Origin: UMGS1696 sp964634795
GTDB taxonomy: Bacteria; Bacillota; Clostridia; Oscillospirales; CAG-272
DNA length: 6,817 bases
Direction of reading: 5' to 3'
Assembly: GCA_964634795.1 (NCBI GenBank)
Contig: CAZWLL010000076.1
Span: 1 to 6,817, forward strand
Below the pieces are notes generated by a model that did no database searches, was not told the origin of the DNA, and worked only from the letters and a program-made list of their open reading frames with translations. The translations under genes and the position numbers were made by a program. How positions within the stretch are numbered: position 1 is the first letter of the stretch; every line of letters begins with the position of its first letter. Of this stretch, positions 4,549 through 6,817 are shown in pieces.

Positions 4549-5427
4549 ATGGAAAAGAAAATTATCGTGACACCGATAAGAGCGCTTCGTGACCCCTGCG
4601 TGCTTATGGAAAACGGAGTTTACTACGTTTACGGAACAGGCTGGGTGTACTATAAGAATGCGACGGGCAAGCTCGACGGAGAGTGGGAAGGTCCGTTTGA
4701 TGCCTGCGTTGTCCCCGAGGACTGCGAGGCACAGCAGTGGGCGCCCGAGGTTCACAAGTACAACGGAAGCTACTACATGTTTACAACGTTCCGCTCGGCG
4801 AAGAGCGGACACCGCGGATGCATTGTAATGAAATCCGATGTACCCGAGGGCCCGTTCAAGATGATATCCGACGGCTTTATTACACCGTCCGACTGGGACA
4901 GCATTGACGCTACGTTCTATGTTGACGAAAAAGGACAGCCGTGGACTGTATTCGTTCATGAATGGACGTCTACCGATGACAAAATCGGACGCTTTGCGGC
5001 GGCTAAGCTGTCGGAGGATTTGACGAAAATCATATCCGAGCCTGTAGAGCTGTTCCGTGCGGACGCTCCCACGTGGGCGGCAAGCGGCGTTACCGACGGC
5101 TGCTGGATGTACAAAACGAAGGGCGGACAGCTTCTTATGCTGTGGTCGAACTTCGACAAGAACGGATACTGCGTTGCGATAGCGAGAAGCGAAAGCGGCA
5201 ATGTGTACGGCCCTTGGGTACAGGATCCCGATTTGCTTTACGGAAAGGTAATGAAGGACAAGGTAAACGAATACGACGGCGGACATTCGATGCTGTTTAA
5301 GACCCCGTCGGGACAGATGTATCTCTCACTGCACTCGCCGAACAACGGTGCGTGCGGACGCGCCGAGACTCCCGTGTTTATTCCCGTAAAGGAAGAGAAC
5401 GAGACGATAGTGTGGGATGAAGACTGA
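4549..5427 (+). CDS. glycoside hydrolase family 43-like protein
   Basis: This 292-residue protein has the five-bladed beta-propeller wording of GH43, whose members cleave alpha-L-arabinofuranosides or beta-xylosides by an inverting mechanism. Visible landmarks are LRDP with the candidate base Asp15, QQWAPEV (62-68), DSIDATFYVDEKG with candidate Asp120, VTDGCWMYKT (181-190), where the general acid normally lies, KGGQLLMLWS (191-200), and DGGHSMLF with His246. The usual acid position appears as Asp183 followed by Gly-Cys rather than Glu-Gly-Pro, so activity or subfamily is uncertain. It has no signal peptide or carbohydrate-binding module, so it should act in the cytosol on imported oligosaccharides. 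GAGGAGG eight bases before ATG supports the start. It lies downstream of the EEP gene and repeat array in the same direction, with nrdR 162 bp further on. No transporter is visible. Confidence 0.9.
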   Translation: MEKKIIVTPIRALRDPCVLMENGVYYVYGTGWVYYKNATGKLDGEWEGPFDACVVPEDCEAQQWAPEVHKYNGSYYMFTTFRSAKSGHRGCIVMKSDVPEGPFKMISDGFITPSDWDSIDATFYVDEKGQPWTVFVHEWTSTDDKIGRFAAAKLSEDLTKIISEPVELFRADAPTWAASGVTDGCWMYKTKGGQLLMLWSNFDKNGYCVAIARSESGNVYGPWVQDPDLLYGKVMKDKVNEYDGGHSMLFKTPSGQMYLSLHSPNNGACGRAETPVFIPVKEENETIVWDED

Positions 5428-5433
5428 CAACCC

Positions 5434-5518
5434 GCGAGCGGATAATCCGCTTGCAGATTGCCGCAAGAAAAGTGCGAAGCACTTTTCTGCCTATCAAATT
5501 CACCGCAGGTGAATTTGA
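5434..5518. repeat. three successive hairpins after the GH43-like gene
   Basis: GCGAGCGGA/TCCGCTTGC around TAA (5434-5454, one G-U), AGAAAAGTGC/GCACTTTTCT around GAA (5466-5488), and TCAAATTCACC/GGTGAATTTGA around GCA (5494-5518). All have triloops. The third resembles the TCACC hairpin at 233-246. The second might weakly terminate transcription because its 3' arm is T-rich, but no classical T run follows. Confidence 0.7.
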
Positions 5519-5540
5519 AATAAAAAATAATAATATTACG

Positions 5541-5547
5541 AAAGGAG
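5541..5547 (+). promoter_or_regulatory. strong Shine-Dalgarno-like AAAGGAG displaced from nrdR
   Basis: AAAGGAG lies 42 bases before the nrdR ATG, too far for a normal start. In the same frame a TAA (5566-5568) blocks any extension of nrdR up to this site. A small CCCG/CGGG hairpin with GTA loop (5571-5581) sits between them. The nearer GGGGA (5579-5583) is a weaker ribosome binding site. A very short upstream reading frame or folding that brings the site closer are possible. Confidence 0.4.
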
Positions 5548-5589
5548 CTGCCCGCGCCGTTGTATTAACACCCGGTACGGGGAATTAAT

Positions 5590-6060
5590 ATGAAGTGTCC
5601 CAGATGTCTCTCGGGAGAGAGCAAGGTTATTGACTCCCGACCTGTTGAGGAAAACAACAGCATAAGAAGACGGCGCGAGTGTGAATCCTGCCATTTCAGA
5701 TTCACTACCTATGAGATAATCGATACCCTGACCCCGATAGTCGTCAAAAAAGACGGATCGCATGAGCTTTTTGACAAAAATAAAGTCCTTGCGGGCTTGC
5801 TTAAGGCTTGCCAAAAGCGCCCGATTGATGCCATGCCCATTGCCGACGAAATCGAGGCCGAAATTAAAAGCTCGATGAAAACCGAAATATCGTCGAAAAA
5901 AATCGGTGAGATGGTAATGGAGAAGCTGAAAAAGCTCGACGCGGTAGCGTACGTGCGTTTCGCCTCTGTGCACAGAGAGTTTAAGGATATCGATACCTTC
6001 GCAAGGGAAATCTCAAACCTTCGCGAGGAGCGAGAGGAAGAGGAAAAATCCGAAAACTAA
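5590..6060 (+). CDS. nrdR: transcriptional repressor NrdR
   Basis: NrdR represses ribonucleotide reductase genes in response to ATP/dATP. This 156-residue protein has the family's usual length and order. An N-terminal zinc ribbon starts with MKCPRC, whose Cys3 and Cys6 pair with Cys31 and Cys34 (CESC). The basic segment IRRRRECE (25-32) and FTTYE follow, then an ATP-cone from about residue 46 to 136 with VVKKDGSHELFDKNKV and the conserved VAYVRFASVHREF. The C-terminus is charged (EEREEEEKSEN). The MKCP start is canonical, and an in-frame stop 24 bases upstream rules out a longer form. No ribonucleotide reductase gene or clear NrdR box is visible here, so its targets lie elsewhere. It may be transcribed from the GH43-like gene or from an AT-rich region at 5515-5540 without a good promoter match. 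A strong terminator follows. Confidence 0.97.
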   Translation: MKCPRCLSGESKVIDSRPVEENNSIRRRRECESCHFRFTTYEIIDTLTPIVVKKDGSHELFDKNKVLAGLLKACQKRPIDAMPIADEIEAEIKSSMKTEISSKKIGEMVMEKLKKLDAVAYVRFASVHREFKDIDTFAREISNLREEREEEEKSEN

Positions 6061-6070
6061 TCGAAAAAAG

Positions 6071-6108
6071 AAAAATCTCCGCGGAGCTTTCTCCGCGGAG
6101 ATTTTTTT
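6071..6108 (+). terminator. strong bidirectional terminator between convergent nrdR and the NimA-like gene
   Basis: AAAAATCTCCGCGGAG (6071-6086) pairs perfectly with 6091-6106 around CTTT, followed by T's on the plus strand. On the minus strand the stem is followed by TTTTTCTTTTTT. It begins 11 bases after the nrdR stop and can serve both convergent genes. Confidence 0.92.
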
Positions 6109-6119
6109 ACTTGGGTAAA

Positions 6120-6152
6120 GCAGTCTTAACTGCCGCAGAAATCGTTTAAACG
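6120..6152. repeat. two small palindromes in the convergent intergenic region
   Basis: GCAGT/ACTGC around CTTA (6120-6133) and the perfect palindrome CGTTTAAACG (6143-6152). They lie in the 3' untranslated region of the NimA-like gene. No function can be assigned. Confidence 0.4.
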
Positions 6153-6191
6153 AGCAATAAATCACTCGGATGAAAGATTAATCACTTGAAG

Positions 6192-6668
6192 TTATTTCTC
6201 CTGTATTTCTTTTCCGCTGATGTGCTCTATATCGATTTCGTAAATCTGCGTATTTTTACCGCCTGACGCGACTCCGCTGTCTGCAAGGCTCTCATCGGGA
6301 TAATACTTCATTGCTATCATTTTAAGGTATGACATTGATTCGGCGCTGTACTCGAGCATGCGGCATCGTCCGAATACAACGGCGCTTTGCACGTACGGCG
6401 CCCATGCTTCCTTCTTTATATTTATGTTGCCGTAAACCGTAAAGCATACCTTGTCGCACGCGCGAATTGCGTCGGCCTTGTGGCCTTCGGCTGAGCCGTG
6501 AAAATAGATTTTCTGCCGTTGTTCGTCGTAATAGTAGTTCAGCGGAACGGCGTAAGGGTAGCCGTCATCACCGTTTACAGCTAAAACTCCTCTGCGCTCG
6601 TTCTTCAGCAGCTGCTTTGCCGCGTCAATACTTATTTCTCTGTCTTTTCTTCTGATTTTTCTGAACAT
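6192..6668 (-). CDS. pyridoxamine 5'-phosphate oxidase family (NimA-like flavin-binding) protein
   Basis: This 158-residue protein has the split-barrel fold signature of the NimA-like branch of the pyridoxamine 5'-phosphate oxidase superfamily, which binds FMN or related flavins. Landmarks are RGVLAVNGDDGYPYAVPLNY (26-45), IYFHGSAEGHKADAI (54-68), the central strand VVFGRCRMLE (97-106) and the C-terminal IYEIDIEHISGKE (142-154). Length fits the family. Some members reduce nitroimidazoles, but most have no proven substrate, so I assign no symbol. It has no signal peptide. AGGAAG seven bases before ATG supports the start. It is monocistronic as seen: a clear promoter upstream and a shared terminator with convergent nrdR. 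Confidence 0.93.
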   Translation of the reverse strand: MFRKIRRKDREISIDAAKQLLKNERRGVLAVNGDDGYPYAVPLNYYYDEQRQKIYFHGSAEGHKADAIRACDKVCFTVYGNINIKKEAWAPYVQSAVVFGRCRMLEYSAESMSYLKMIAMKYYPDESLADSGVASGGKNTQIYEIDIEHISGKEIQEK

Positions 6669-6735
6669 GGTAACACTTCCTGACTTTTAAGTGAAAATAA
6701 ACCTCACGGATGTGAAGTAAGCATTTCCTATGGCA

Positions 6736-6764
6736 ATTATACTTCATATCGCCGAATAAAGCAA
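6736..6764 (-). promoter_or_regulatory. sigma-A-type promoter of the NimA-like gene
   Basis: On the minus strand, TTGCTT (6759-6764) and a perfect TATAAT (6736-6741) are 17 bases apart. The transcript would have a leader of about 60 bases, containing a small TCAC/GTGA hairpin (6703-6714) near the middle. The -35 box begins two bases from the terminator at 6766-6791. Confidence 0.82.
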
Positions 6765-6765
6765 G

Positions 6766-6791
6766 AAAAACCGCCTTTTAAGGCGGTTTTT
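6766..6791. terminator. bidirectional terminator at the right edge
   Basis: AAAAACCGCCTT (6766-6777) pairs with AAGGCGGTTTTT (6780-6791), with a two-base centre, or a larger loop if the inner pairs open. T runs follow on both strands. It probably ends a minus-strand transcript from a gene beyond the right edge, separating it from the NimA-like promoter. Confidence 0.85.
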
Positions 6792-6817
6792 CCGTATATT
6801 CGTGGGGACTAAAAAAT

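Noticed and set aside
4522..5286. 254-codon minus-strand frame
   Set aside because: Antisense to the GH43-like gene, which has the recognisable motifs and an AGGAGG site.
5428..5589. NrdR box upstream of nrdR
   Set aside because: I found no convincing paired match to the NrdR box in the leader; the AT-rich stretch at 5519-5540 is not enough.

Overview
The window looks like a draft or metagenome-assembled scaffold from a gut Clostridia (Oscillospiraceae/Ruminococcaceae-like) bacterium. This rests on the gene set (NrdR, NimA-like flavoprotein, cytosolic GH43-like enzyme, an XRE regulator fused to Asp-rich repeats), AGGAGG-type ribosome binding sites, sigma-A-type promoters with 17-base spacers, and intergenic DNA full of short hairpins. 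Two runs of exactly 100 N sit inside tandem repeats, so they are probably scaffold gaps of unknown true length. Taxonomy is inferred; no marker gene is present.

Layout. Positions 1-391 hold no gene: a possibly structured stretch, then a string of perfect hairpins ending in a strong bidirectional terminator. Positions 392-2514 are on the minus strand. They hold a class I glutamine amidotransferase-like (PuuD/peptidase C26) hydrolase with its own promoter, and upstream of it a 435-residue protein with an N-terminal XRE helix-turn-helix and a bactofilin-like repeat domain. A 15-bp triple repeat overlaps the stop codon of the latter. Positions 2515-3213 hold no convincing gene: a 12-bp tandem repeat broken by a gap, a hairpin-dense stretch, a perfect 26-bp palindrome and a strong extended -10 promoter. 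That promoter drives an endonuclease/exonuclease/phosphatase (EEP) family gene (3214-3993).

An unusual repeat array (3992-4466) starts on the stop codon of the EEP gene and runs toward a GH43-like glycosidase (4549-5427). Its units keep a constant frame but carry a hairpin slot that holds either a simple hairpin or a larger, cloverleaf-like insert. The region after the GH43-like gene has three more hairpins. Then come nrdR (5590-6060), the ribonucleotide reductase repressor, with a strong terminator, and a convergent NimA-like flavin-binding protein (6192-6668, minus) with a clear promoter.

How the genes may work together. The EEP and GH43-like genes lie in the same direction with the array between them and no classical terminator, so they may share a transcript. 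Their pairing suggests carbohydrate or phosphodiester turnover, but no substrate can be read from sequence. The XRE-repeat protein may regulate itself and the amidotransferase gene. NrdR and the NimA-like protein look like independent housekeeping genes. The most novel material is the array with interchangeable hairpins and the DNA-binding protein with a cysteine-ladder repeat domain.
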